Counted from the stretch's first letter, positions 10,101 to 19,862 are shown. The stretch: DNA of 19,983 bases from Dipetalonema caudispina (GCA_013365325.1 JABVXV010000632.1:1-19983), one strand, 5' to 3'. Program-made: numbers and translations. The notes: generated by a model not told the origin, from the letters alone.

Positions 10101-13100
10101 TTAGCATATATTAGCAAATGATTAGCGAATCAACTCAAAAGGTAATAATATAACAATAGTATTTATCATAAAATATTAATGAAATAAGTGATGCACTGAT
10201 AACAATTATCAATTCCTAATATATTATTCATGTATATTGCATGATTTACTAGCATGTAATCATACAACACTGTTAGCAGTTATCGTACTTATCATTTTAT
10301 TCAAATATTATCGATGTTAGTAGTTTATTATTGTTTTAACTATACTAAAAATGCATCAATAATTTCTTTTTTTTTTTAAATTTATTAAATTTCAAAGAGC
10401 AAATTTTCCATTCAAATTTATAAAAATAAATTTTTCGTGTGCATTACTGAAAATAGAAATGATTTTCTTCAATATTTCAAATTCTTCTTTCTTTTTTTTT
10501 TTTTTTTTTTTTCATAGATATTACTTATCATTTCGAATGTATGGTTTTGTTTATTTCAAACTTCGAATAACTTTTCTAATTAAAAGATTTCGTTGTTTAA
10601 TTATGTTCAGTATTTTTATGAAATATTTCTTTGGAAGTACATTTTATGATATTTCAGGCTTGTTGAACTAATTTTTTTCAAAAGTTATCAAAATTTCAGG
10701 CTAGAAATAAAGCAAAAAAAAAATATTAGGAAAGATTTTAAAAATATTGAATAAATTAGGTTCAATATTTCTAGTCATTTAGCAAAATAAAAATAACAAA
10801 TAGGAAAATAGTTTTAAAATTACTGAAATCATTTTATTCAATTCTTACATTTTACTCAATTCTTTGGCAATAACCTGAATCATTATCTATTGAAAAATCG
10901 GATTCTATTAAAGCAATTCAAACTATCTAAACGATCATATGAATGATATGTTTAGCAAAAAAAAAAAAAATAAAATAAAATTTATTAGAAACGAAATACA
11001 CTTTAAAATTTTTTCATACTTATCATTTTGGTAAAATTTTTAGATATCAATAAAATCAATTAAGATTTTTAAAGTATTAGTAAAATTAATTGATCAATCA
11101 TTCATTTGCATAATTACTTTTTCTATTCCTTTATCATTTTTCACTCTTTTTTTTTTTACCAATTTTCTCATTTTTTTTTTTTTTCTAAAATATTTGCTTT
11201 GATTTATTTTTTAAAACAATTTCCAAACTTTAAAATTTTGTTGATAATTTCAATTTCGTTTAATTGTAGATGAATTCAATTCTTATGCTGTAGTAAAATT
11301 GCAAAATGTAAAATCGACAACCATAGCAGTGAAAGGTAATCAACCATGCTGGGAGCAAGAATTCATCTTGTAAGAATCATTTTATCATTTTCTTATAATT
11401 TAAATAAATTTCAGACTATTTATGATTGAATTCATTCATAATTATCATTCATTTTTTTTTTCAAACAAACAATTTTGTGATCATTAAATGATTAAATGCT
11501 ATCATAATTTATTTTTGCTAATTAAGCAAATATTGATTAAACAATTCACAGAATACATTTGTAAATGTTATCATTAATTATTAGCTGATAAAAATGATGA
11601 TGATTTCATTAAAATAACATCATTTGAAATAAAATCAATTTCCATGATGTATTAACAAACTTTTTCATTAGTTATTAACCGTTAGAATGAATAATAATTT
11701 AATTTGAAATAATATTGTGATGATACAAATTCACAAAATGCATTAACAAATGTTATCATTAGTTTGTTAACTGATAAAGCAATAATAATAAAATATTATT
11801 GATAATATTAAATGGAAGAAATTAAATTTAAATTAAAAAAAAAAAAAAGGAAAAAATAACTAATACATTATTATAGTGAAACGAATCGAATTGATAACGG
11901 TTTATTGCTTGAACTTTGGAATAAAGGTGTCCTTTGGGATAAACTTCTCGGTAAATTATTTTTATTTTCATTTCTTTTCTTTCTTTCTTTAAATTTTTCT
12001 TCAAAAAAATTTTTTTTTGTTTTTATATATTTATGAAAAACAAATTATTTTATTTTATTTTATTTTTTTTTTTTGCACATATTTATGGGATATTTTTTTA
12101 AATTTAATCATATAAAATTACATTTTTAATCGCTTTTCAATAAAACTAATTGAATTTTATTAAAATAATGATAGTATGTAAATGGATCAATTTAAATCAG
12201 TTATGCAAAAGTGGGAAGAAAAAAGGGATCAATAAATTTCAAATGTTTTAAGATAATTTGGTTATTTGAGAGAACTTTCAAATAAATGATGTTAAATTCT
12301 ACTAGTAAATTTCAAATATCATTGAAATTTCAACAAATTGAAATAGTTAGAATTTTAATATATTTTTTTGCTCTATTTATTTCCAATTTTAATCAAGTTA
12401 TTTCATCCATTTAATATAATCCAATCACGTAGATATTATTATGTATATAACACGTATGAAGTTTTTTTTTTTTTTTTTTTCACGTTAACATACACTTCCG
12501 TATGGATCATTTCGTTTTGTTCATTATTGATTTATTTAATTTTATTAGCCATTGATTTATTCAATTTTGTTATTTACTGATCTGAATTATTTTTTTTATA
12601 TTACCATGGATAGCATTATTGATAAAAGAGTTTATGTTTTGATTACTTTCGTTATCTATTAATTAATCAATATTAATTTCCAATTATTTATCATAATTGT
12701 AGGTGTACATTATTTGACATTAACATCGGTTCAGTATAGTAATGAAGCAGGACCCGGTAAATGGTTACAAATTGATCAAGAATTGGAAACACGAAATGGT
12801 CAAACAGTGGGAACAAGTCGTCCAACTGGACATTCAATTTTGGTTGACGTACGCTTCGAATTACCATATGGTTTGTATCAATGCAACCTTTCATATTTTA
12901 ATATTTTATTAATCATTACATTTCATTTTTTTTTAATGCATAACTTATCCCGTATTCAATACGTACGTTAGTACACGTAATTTTAGTATGTCTTAGTAAA
13001 ATTAGCTTATTTATTGGGATTAGTTCCAATTGATATATTCCTATTGATTTTAATTAGGAGAAGCATTTCACACAGGCCTTAATTGTTATTGTAGTTTTAA

Positions 13101-14753
13101 ATAATTATGTAAAAACTGTAATTTGCAATGGTAGCATATTGAAATTTGCATAGTTATTTGTGATTAAATTTCTTTTTCCTAATCATATCAATTTTAATTT
13201 GAATTTCCTTTTCATTTTTTTAATTCCACAGTTGAATATAATAAGCTAAGAATGCAAATATTTTATGCTATAATGCAAATATATAAAAAGAATGGCTTTC
13301 AAATACTCAAAATTTTAGATAATAATTGAATAGTCAATAAAATTTATAAAATTCATAAACAGATAAGAGATGATGAGAATGATTGAATAATAATAGTAAT
13401 TATCACAATGATAATTCGAAATGCAATATTTCAATTTTATTTTTTTTATTTTTTTTTTTATTTTTTTTTTGTTTTTCCATTTGAAAGCTTTCAATTTATT
13501 TTCTTTTTTGTTGCTAAATTTGGAATCTTTGCTTGAGAAACGAAAAAAGGAAAAAGGAATACAAATGGCTTCAAAAATTGCATATTTTTTGATAAGCTTA
13601 TAACATGCAACATTGATCCTTTTCTTGAATTGTATGATTAGCTTTTCATCTTATCTCTCATTCCTAGATTCTTCTTTTCCGGTTTCATTTCCTATTTTAC
13701 TTCCGGAAAATTATGAAATTCCCTCAAAAAAAAAAAAAAAAATGGCTCAATATTTGAATAAAGATATAATTATCATTTTGTAAATGAAATATGCAATAAT
13801 GATGTGTTTTATTAATTATTATAATTGTAATTTTACAAATAAAAATGAATGAATTACTTATAGATGCACAAGGTGCTAATGCGGAAGAGTTACAAACAAA
13901 GTTGCAAGCATTGAATCGTCTCATCGAAATGGGTGTTAGTTTTCAAACTTTTCCATTTTTTCTCATTTTTTAATTTTAATTTCACAATTCATTAAAAAAT
14001 TAACAAGGCATAAATTTGAATTTCAAGCAAAAATTGCAAAGATATGTTTTCAATTACTTCATTTTTATGCATAAATTAGCATTGTTTATTTCATACATAT
14101 GCATTTATTACTTGTTTTTGACATATAATATTTAGCTTAAAGCTTTAAAGCATAGAAATTTACAATTTTGGTCTTTAATTTAAATAACAAACAGATTTTT
14201 ACATATACCTTTTTTTTTTTTTTTTTTTTCAATTTCATCCAATTTTTCTTTTGAAAACATTTTCGCTAATGGAATATTTGGTTTAAACTATTTATAAGAA
14301 AAAAAAAAAAAAAACTTAAATATTTGAAAAAGAAAGGAAATAAATGATTTTAACGTAAGTGTGATATAATAAATTTTTTTTTTCATTCCATTTCTTCGTA
14401 AATATAAGTAAACAATTTAGGAATTGAAACTAATTTTAATGTTCGAAACATAAATAATATTTACTTTTTGTTACAATATTCTTTAACAAAATTTCTTTTT
14501 TTTTTGATCTCTTTGTTTTCTTAATTTTATTTTTTTGATTGTTTTTTCATCTTTTACTTATCTTTAATTTGCGCCACAATTGCGACATTAACGCATATGT
14601 TATTTTACACATTCATTTCATACGCAATCTTTTGAATTGAATTCAGAAAGCATAACTTTTTCATATGCTTAATAAAAATCCATTTATTTTAAGCAAATAA
14701 ATTTGATGAAAAAACAAATTGGAAGAGAGAAAAACAAATGAAGAAAGGATAAA

Positions 14754-14792
<39 letters not shown>

Positions 14793-14929
14793 TAAAAAAA
14801 AAAAAAAAAAAAAAAAAATGAAAAAAAAAAAAAAAAAAACTTAAAAAGAGCAAGAAATAAATAAACTAAAAGATTTGCTCCGATTCAATTTTTCTTCCTT
14901 TTTATTTTTTTTAAGTTATAAACTTCTTT

Positions 14930-14981
<52 letters not shown>

Positions 14982-17637
14982 GAAACAGAAAAATGGAAAA
15001 GAGAAAAATGAAAGATAAAATATAAAAAATCCTTTTCAATTTTTATCTCATTCTTATTATATCATACATTTCCTTTTCATATCATTCTCATATCATATCG
15101 AAAAAGCTATTATTTTGTGTTTAATAATTAAACAAAAAAAAAAAAAGATGAAACATTTATATATATATATATACAAATATTATTGTCAACATAAATCTTT
15201 TATTTGTTATCATTTTAATTCATGTATAGATAATTTACAATTGATTGATTGATGATTAAGATCATGAATTTCATTGTATCAACAAAAATAATGGAAGATA
15301 ACAGAATCATATGATTTGTAACACATATCATGATTGATTAGTTCACTAATGGTTGAGCATAAGAATTTTTTTTTTTCGTTATCACCAGAATAAACTACAG
15401 TATTGTTGTAGATAATAGCGCAGAATGGTTTGAAACAGATATCATGATTGATTGATTGATTGGTTCATTGATGGTTGAGTATAAGAATTTCTTTTCATAA
15501 TCACCAGAATAAACTACAATATTATCATAAATAATAGCGTAAAATGATTGATTAATCGATTAGTCGATTAGTAGTTGAAATTATTAATTTCTTATATCAT
15601 CAAAATAAGCTACAATATCATTTGGGATAATAGCATCAAATGACTAAGTGATATAATTTTCTAACTATTTTAGAAAAAATAATAAAATATTATACTTATC
15701 TTTGAGTGGAGTTAAATTTTTTTTTTTCAAATATTCTCATTGTTAGGCTAAAAATGCAATCAATAATATGGAAAAAAAAATGAAAAAAAAAAAAAAAAAG
15801 AAAAAAGGAAAATTTTAAACTTTTTAAAAGATATTTCTAACTTTACTATTTTTCTATTAAATTCATTGTAAATTGTTCATTTTTTCCAATTTTTTTTTTT
15901 TTCCGCTTCATTTCATTTTTCTTTTTTTTCTTTTCCTTTCCATTGTGAAATGCCAGCATACATTTCAAAAAATGCATCCATTTATGAAGTGCTAACAATT
16001 TTAAAATATTTTCATTTTCTGTTAAAAAAAAAAAAAATTGAACAAAATAATTGATGCAAAATGAATATATGAATACGAGAAAATAATTGGATATATAAAT
16101 ATGAATTGGATGCAATTCCATTACTCATTCAAAATGCTTTTCAGATTTATTTCACTCTCTTTTTTTTTTTTTCTCTCAAAAAAAAAAAAAAAAAAAAAAA
16201 TAAAAATATTTAAAAAAAAATTAAAAATTTTTTATTTTTTCTTTTTTATTATTTAATTTTTTTTTTCTTTTTTTTTTTTTTCTCTCTCTCTCTCTCTTTC
16301 TCTCTCCCTCATTGTAAGAATACTTCAATAATTTAAACGAAAATTTTTTCAAAAATTAATTTTTACAAATTATTTATTTCAGCAACTATTTTAAACAATG
16401 ATTATTATAGTGTGTTTTTTTTATTCTTTTTTCACTTTTTACGCTTTTTTTTTTTTTCAATGATTCGTTAGTTGCAAATGGAAAAAAAAAAAAAAATCAG
16501 TGACAAATAATTTATTTGCAACTTAAATTTAGGAAAAGTAATCTGTTGATCGGAAATTAAATTTGGTTAAGATAGAATATTTCATCGATAAGATAAAGCC
16601 AGTTTATACCGTCATTAGTTGCACTAATCAGCAGAAATATCGAAACAATAAAATTTAGTAAGCCAAAAAAAAAAGTCAACCAATCAATAATTTTTAGTTA
16701 AAATTTCAAAATTATAATCAAAATGAAGAAATAATTTTATATGTAAATTATGTTAGAAGCCTTTTTCCTTTACAACATTTACATAAAAATTCATCGTCTC
16801 TTTCATTTTCTTTTTTCCTTTCCTTTCCTTCTTTCTTTTATTCATTCATTCATTTTCATTTATTTCATTTATTCAATCATTTATTTCTTTATTGATCGAT
16901 TGATTGATTGATTGATTGATTTATTCATTCATTTATTTCTTTTATTCATCAATCATTTCATTTATTCATTCATTTGTACATTGGTCGATTCATTCATTCA
17001 TTCATCTTTGCTTATCGGATAATTTATAAAATATTTAATAAAATAAAAACATTTTGTTGAAATGAAATATTCAATAAACAGAGATATTTATTATTTTGTA
17101 AATAATTTCTAAAATATTCACATAATTTGCTTACCTTTTGTATCAGTGAACTAAATAATTACGATTAGTGTATCTTTAAGTTTTTTTTTTTTCTTTTTTT
17201 TTTTTATAACTAAAAATTTATCTGTTGTTTTTTTTTTTTTTTTTTTCGCTTGTCTATATGACAAACTATATAAACTTGATCACGATAATAATCTGTAAGT
17301 AATCGATAATAACAATTTTGATCATGATATTGATTTATGAATGATTAATAATATGCAAATTTGTTCATGAAAATGACTTATAAATAATCGATAATTAGCA
17401 ATTTAACTCATAATAATGACCTATAGATGATTAACAACTGCAACTTTGATAATAATAATAATAATAATAATAATGGTGATTCATAGATGATAATTATAAT
17501 TTTTTTTCATGATAATAACTTAATCATTGTTTCATTTTACTTTTAATAATTATATCTGTTGAATTTTCATTCATTTTTATTTCAAATTTTATCATTTCAG
17601 GATCAGTGGCAAGAACAACGTGCTCCATTAACACGTT
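7100..17637 (+). CDS. unc-13: UNC-13/Munc13 N-terminus (C2A domain), seven exons, 3' partial
   Basis: Joined exons 7100-7121, 7506-7535, 11270-11369, 11877-11950, 12703-12870, 13864-13934 and 17601-17637 give 502 nt, 167 codons plus one base, with no stop. The product starts [20 protein letters not shown], like Munc13 C2A. Family hallmarks are [13 protein letters not shown] (residues 28-40), [13 protein letters not shown] (43-55), [14 protein letters not shown] (63-76), [10 protein letters not shown] (88-97), [12 protein letters not shown] (111-122) and DVRFELP (124-130). Residues 132-167 start the linker, with a predicted short helix at [18 protein letters not shown]-13 primes synaptic vesicles at the presynaptic active zone; its C2A homodimerises and binds the RIM zinc finger (family knowledge). 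C1, C2B, MUN and C2C lie outside the window. The positions of typical C2 calcium ligands are not all acidic (Q14 and N66 where Asp is usual), so calcium-independent function is expected. All introns are GT-AG and phases match at each junction. The start is fixed by homology and by an in-frame stop at 7067. Identity is very secure; exons 6-7 are less conserved. Confidence 0.95.
7122..7505 (+). other. unc-13 intron 1 (384 nt)
   Basis: GTAAGT to TTTCAG, phase 1. It holds short runs of TTATCA/TTACTG simple sequence just after the donor and otherwise unremarkable AT-rich sequence. I see no gene or repeat of note inside it. Confidence 0.9.
7506..7535 (+). CDS. unc-13: unc-13 exon 2, 30-nt microexon
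   Basis: Acceptor ATTTCAG ends at 7505 and donor GTTAGT begins at 7536. Read from exon 1 it gives [10 protein letters not shown] and one base G, which pairs with AT of exon 3 to form Asp18. This is the first beta strand and turn of C2A, equivalent to the VKKAK segment of vertebrate Munc13. It is separated from exon 1 by a 384-nt intron and from exon 3 by about 3.7 kb. The GTTAGT donor is weaker than GTAAGT. Confidence 0.93.
7536..11269 (+). other. unc-13 intron 2 (about 3.7 kb)
   Basis: GTTAGT to TTGTAG, phase 1. Long AT-rich intron with no exon I can place in frame. Contents: poly(T) near 7898-7912 and 8876-8892, poly(T) of 21 at 9799-9819, and a diverged tandem repeat with embedded poly(A) runs at about 9888-10215. 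Short ORFs inside are poly-Phe or poly-Lys and non-coding. Confidence 0.85.
9888..10215. repeat. Diverged tandem repeat with embedded poly(A)
   Basis: About five decayed copies of a unit resembling AAATAAATGATAT-N-GATAATAATTATC followed by a poly(A) run. Copies are recognisable near 9890, 9957, 10011, 10056 and 10183. Poly(A) runs at 9916-9939 (A24), about 9985-10003 and 10080-10091 sit at matching places in the unit. Confidence 0.65.
11270..11369 (+). CDS. unc-13: unc-13 exon 3, conserved C2A core
   Basis: Acceptor ATTGTAG ends at 11269 and donor GTAAGA starts at 11370. The 100-nt exon encodes [23 protein letters not shown] and [10 protein letters not shown], then two bases TT completed as Phe51 in exon 4. 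QNVKSTT and the PxWEQ-F motif are the most recognisable C2A signature of the Munc13 family, and this exon anchors the whole gene call. Base composition is visibly less AT-rich than in the surrounding introns. Confidence 0.96.
11370..11876 (+). other. unc-13 intron 3 (507 nt)
   Basis: GTAAGA to TTATAG, phase 2. More than half of it is a three-copy diverged repeat of about 93 bp (listed separately). A poly(A) run follows near 11835-11848. Confidence 0.9.
11546..11825. repeat. Three-copy diverged minisatellite, about 93-bp unit
   Basis: Copies start near 11546, 11638 and 11731. Shared parts are TTCACARAATRCATT, an ACAAATGTTATCATTA-like block, a TTAGYTGATAAA-like block and (in the first two) TTTGAAATAA. 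It nearly fills intron 3 between two conserved exons. Confidence 0.7.
11877..11950 (+). CDS. unc-13: unc-13 exon 4
   Basis: Acceptor ATTATAG ends at 11876 and donor GTAAAT begins at 11951. The 74-nt exon reads [20 protein letters not shown] then WDKLL-G, matching the FEINRLD...VEVWNKG...WD block of Munc13 C2A. Asn66 of WNKG lies where a calcium-binding C2 domain normally has Asp, in keeping with this domain being calcium-independent in the family. The last base G combines with GT of exon 5 to make Gly76. Confidence 0.96.
11951..12702 (+). other. unc-13 intron 4 (752 nt)
   Basis: GTAAAT to TTGTAG, phase 1. AT-rich with a (TTTTA) patch near 12040-12065 and a T19 run at 12462-12480. Nothing coding recognised. 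Confidence 0.9.
12703..12870 (+). CDS. unc-13: unc-13 exon 5, end of C2A
   Basis: Acceptor ATTGTAG ends at 12702. The 168-nt exon encodes [33 protein letters not shown] and [20 protein letters not shown] then PY. It closes the beta-sandwich at the conserved DVRFELP. The donor at 12871 is GTTTGT, the weakest donor in this gene. It is supported because Gly-coding GT would otherwise read into [10 protein letters not shown], which has no family match, and because the single leftover G fits exon 6 as Asp132. Confidence 0.95.
12871..13863 (+). other. unc-13 intron 5 (993 nt)
   Basis: GTTTGT to TTATAG, phase 1. Contains T-rich patches around 13440-13470, an inverted pair of TTTTCCGG/CCGGAAAA at 13675-13710, and an A-run near 13726-13741. 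The reading frames inside are low complexity. Confidence 0.85.
13675..13710. repeat. Inverted CCGGAAAA pair in intron 5
   Basis: TTTTCCGG (13675-13682) and CCGGAAAA (13703-13710) are exact reverse complements 20 nt apart, with TTTCCT between. They are unusually GC-containing for this window. GGAA cores could suit ETS-type factors; this is speculative. Confidence 0.5.
13864..13934 (+). CDS. unc-13: unc-13 exon 6, post-C2A linker helix
   Basis: Acceptor ACTTATAG ends at 13863. The exon encodes [20 protein letters not shown] then IEMG, where the Asp is split with exon 5. This corresponds in position to the EEEARYWAKKLEQLNAM-like helix after C2A in vertebrate Munc13, a segment that extends the C2A dimer interface in the family. 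The preferred donor is GTTAGT at 13935 (phase 0). An alternative GTGTTA at 13933 would give phase 1 and run exon 7 into a stop, so it was rejected. Confidence 0.85.
14756..14839. repeat. Poly(A) block interrupted by TATAT and TG
   Basis: A33 (14756-14788), TATAT, A25 to 14818, TG, then A19 to 14839. Such runs are prone to sequencing and assembly length error. Confidence 0.9.
14931..14980. repeat. Poly(A), 50 nt, longest homopolymer in the window
   Basis: Fifty consecutive A, flanked by TTTC and CGAAAC. No retroelement body or target-site duplication was recognised next to it, so I call it only a homopolymer. Confidence 0.95.
15235..15645. repeat. Diverged minisatellite, unit about 100-120 bp
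   Basis: The landmark ATCACCAGAATAAACTACA lies at 15381 and again at 15500, and a decayed ATCATCAAAATAAGCTACA at 15596. A partial first copy is near 15235-15300. Each unit also carries ATCATGATTGATTG, a GGTTGAGYATAAGAATTT-type block and GATAATAGCGYARAATG. Spacing is 119, then 96. Confidence 0.8.
16257..16310. repeat. Polypyrimidine tract with (TC)n
   Basis: 54 nt of T and C only, including about nine TC units, followed by ATTGTAAG. It resembles an over-long acceptor pyrimidine tract, but no open exon follows. Confidence 0.9.
16835..17003. repeat. ATTC/ATTT/GATT tetranucleotide region
   Basis: Runs of ATTC, ATTT and a GATTGATT block (about 16893-16919) make up nearly all of the segment. It is simple sequence. 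Confidence 0.9.
17276..17530. repeat. 43-bp minisatellite ending about 70 bp before exon 7
   Basis: Five to six decayed copies of a unit like TTGATCATGATAATGA-TTATA-ATGAT-AATAA-TGCAA, starting near 17276, 17318, 17361, 17403, 17446 and about 17504. Spacing is 42-43 bp except where a pure (AAT)n run at about 17450-17474 has expanded one copy. Confidence 0.8.
17601..17637 (+). CDS. unc-13: unc-13 exon 7, 37-nt linker exon
   Basis: A strong acceptor ATTTCAG ends at 17600 and a consensus donor GTAAGTA begins at 17638. In phase 0 it reads [12 protein letters not shown] plus one base. The composition is clearly coding-like against a repeat-rich background. It lies about 3.7 kb after exon 6. The sequence is linker, so homology support is weak and the call rests on splice sites, frame and composition. 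The next exon must start with two bases of the split codon; I did not find it in this window. Confidence 0.75.
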
Positions 17638-17751
17638 GTAAGTATGAATTTTTCGAATTTCTTCTCGTTAAAACTAAAAAAAAAAAAGAACATTGGATCG
17701 CAATTTATACAAAAGAAAAAAAAATTTATAAAATTATATATATGTAAGACT

Positions 17752-17796
17752 GGGAGAGAGAGAGAGAGAGGGAGAGAGAGAGAGAGAAAGAGAAAG
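17752..17796. repeat. Polypurine (GA)n tract after exon 7
   Basis: 45 nt of purines only, mostly GA, starting 115 nt after the exon 7 donor, followed by further purine-rich sequence to about 17827. Mirror-symmetric purine tracts like this can form triplex DNA in principle. Confidence 0.9.
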
Positions 17797-19862
17797 TGAA
17801 AAGAAGAAGATGGTTGAAAGAGAGAGACGATCAAATATTATTACTTCATTTATTTTTGAACTTTTTTTTTTTTTTTTTTTGTTGAATTTTTTTTCTTGAA
17901 ATAGTTATAAGAAATTTGTTAATATTATTGCAAGCAACATTATAATAATTAATATATTGAGATAAAGTAATTCTTTTCATTCCCATTCGATTAGATTATT
18001 CAATCAATTTTCATTTCAATTCATCTTATTTACTTTTTCCTTCATCATTTTTTATTACTCATCAACAGTTTGGAAAATATAGCACTAGCATTCGGTAAAT
18101 TCAAATTATTTTTTTTTCCATTGCATTTCTTCTTTTACTTTAAGAAATTATAATTTGTGTTCATTTTAAACATATTCAATTTGAATTATATAAGGAAAGA
18201 AATAATGTAATAATTAATAGAATGAATAAGTTAGTAATATTAAATTTAAATAGCAAAAATTTTTACCTCCTTTTTTTTTTTTTTTTTTTTTTTCTGACAT
18301 TTTAAATACTAAAAATGTACTGCTATAGATTTAAAAATTTTTTTTTTTTATTTATTCTATTCTGTCCCTTTTTTTTTTTCATTTCTTAAAAAAAAAAAAG
18401 ATTTCTTTTCATTTCAATCAAAGAAAACACAAGTAATCTATCAAATATTTATCAAATCTATGGCATTTATCAAAAAAAAAAAAAAAAAAAATTGCTTTAA
18501 TTTTAACTGACAAAAATTTAGAATTTTCAACATTTCATCATATCGTTATAACCACTACTTCCTTCTTTTTTTTTCCACTTTTTTTTTTTTATACTTTAAT
18601 CGTAGAGAAAAAATTTACAAATCAAAAAACTAATGGCAAATTCTTAAATCGAATGGATTTAGGCAAGGAAATTCAAATTTCAAAAGTTTCTCCTTTTATT
18701 TGAATTTTTAATATAATATTAGCAAGAAATAAATGTTTACTTTTCAACCACTCAAGCCTAATGATAATTAAAATGCTTACATATGTAAAGGAATATTTTC
18801 CAAAAAAAAAAAAAAAAAATTAAACATTCTTAGAAATTTTAACTTACTGTGATAAATGTTACTTTTTATAGCTTTTATTGATGCCTTCTGAAATTACTGA
18901 ACAGAAAGTAAATAGAAACGTTTGCTAATTGATATGATACCCTATCGATTTATCATTTGGTTTAAACAAAAATGGACTGATCAAAGAACACCGATACTGC
19001 TTGCAATTTGTTTCTTTTTCTTTTTTACAATACTTTGATTTATTATAAACTTCAAAACAATCCTTTCTTTTACTTTTTTTTTTTTTTTTTTTTGTTTAAC
19101 TTAAAAATTTTTTTTTTTTTTTTTTAAAATTTTCATCTTTTACAATTTAAAATTTTTCACTAATAAATTATTAACGTATCGAAAAAAAAAAAAAAAAAAG
19201 GTTGCAAAAAAAGATGCAACAACATTAAAATGGTTATATTTTATTTTTCGTTTTGAAAAAATTGATCGAAAATGTCAGTTATTTCAGAAACATTTTATCA
19301 AAATAATGATAATTGAACATAAATCTTAACAAAATAAAAGAAAAAAAAAAGTGAATAATGGAAAAAAAAATCATCATCATAAACATTAATTTAATATATT
19401 AAAATGATAATTAGTACGATTAATTTTGCATTTTAACTAAATTCTTAACACCAAAATGTTATATTTTATTAGACCTTTATAAATTTGATTTGAAAAAAGA
19501 AAATAATATAGTTTTATTAGGGTGTTTTGATCTTTTGCTGTTATTTAATTTTGATTCCTTATTCACCTATCTGCAATACTTTATTATTGGTTTTTTAATT
19601 TTTGATTTCTTACTGATCAGAATTTTCAGCACAGGACTGATTTTTTTTTTAAATTTGTTCCTTGTGTTAATTTGTTTTCAAGTTTTTTTTTTTTTTTGAA
19701 TTAGCGATTTATTGTTGTTATTATTTAGGTATTGAGATTTCTGTTATTGGTCCTACCACTTCGTTATACTAATTTCTTTGCCTACGCATTCGAACTTTTC
19801 CGTTCTTGATAAATTTTGAATAATTTTTCCTATTATTAGGAATCATTTTTAAAAGCGATTTG

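Larger units (their letters stand above)
13935..17600 (+). other. unc-13 intron 6 (about 3.7 kb)
   Basis: GTTAGT to TTTCAG, phase 0. The most repeat-dense part of the gene. It holds poly(A) blocks 14756-14839, A50 at 14931-14980, a diverged repeat of about 100-120 bp at 15235-15645, a pyrimidine tract at 16257-16310, ATTC/ATTG tetranucleotides at 16835-17003, and a 43-bp minisatellite at 17276-17530. No internal exon recognised. Confidence 0.8.

Noticed and set aside
14931..14980. A50 as the tail of a retroposed element
   Set aside because: No element body, reverse-transcriptase ORF or target-site duplication is visible; poly(A) and poly(T) of 20 or more are common throughout the window.
17559..17747. 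62-codon ORF spanning exon 7
   Set aside because: Only 17601-17637 is bounded by good splice sites; the rest is Phe- or Lys-rich intron read-through.
18069..18094. Possible small exon between CAACAG and GTAAAT
   Set aside because: The phase-1 end of exon 7 forces a frame that meets TAG after three codons. Other frames are open but do not connect.
18872..18907. Possible 36-nt exon (LLLMPSEITEQK) between TTTATAG and GTAAAT
   Set aside because: Splice sites and composition are attractive, but only frame 0 is open while exon 7 ends in phase 1. It would need an unseen exon before it. Worth testing with RNA data.
19728..19810. Less AT-rich segment after TTATTTAG that is open for 14 codons in the right phase (CIEISVIGPTTSLY)
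   Set aside because: It ends in TAA and has no convincing donor before the stop; no family resemblance.
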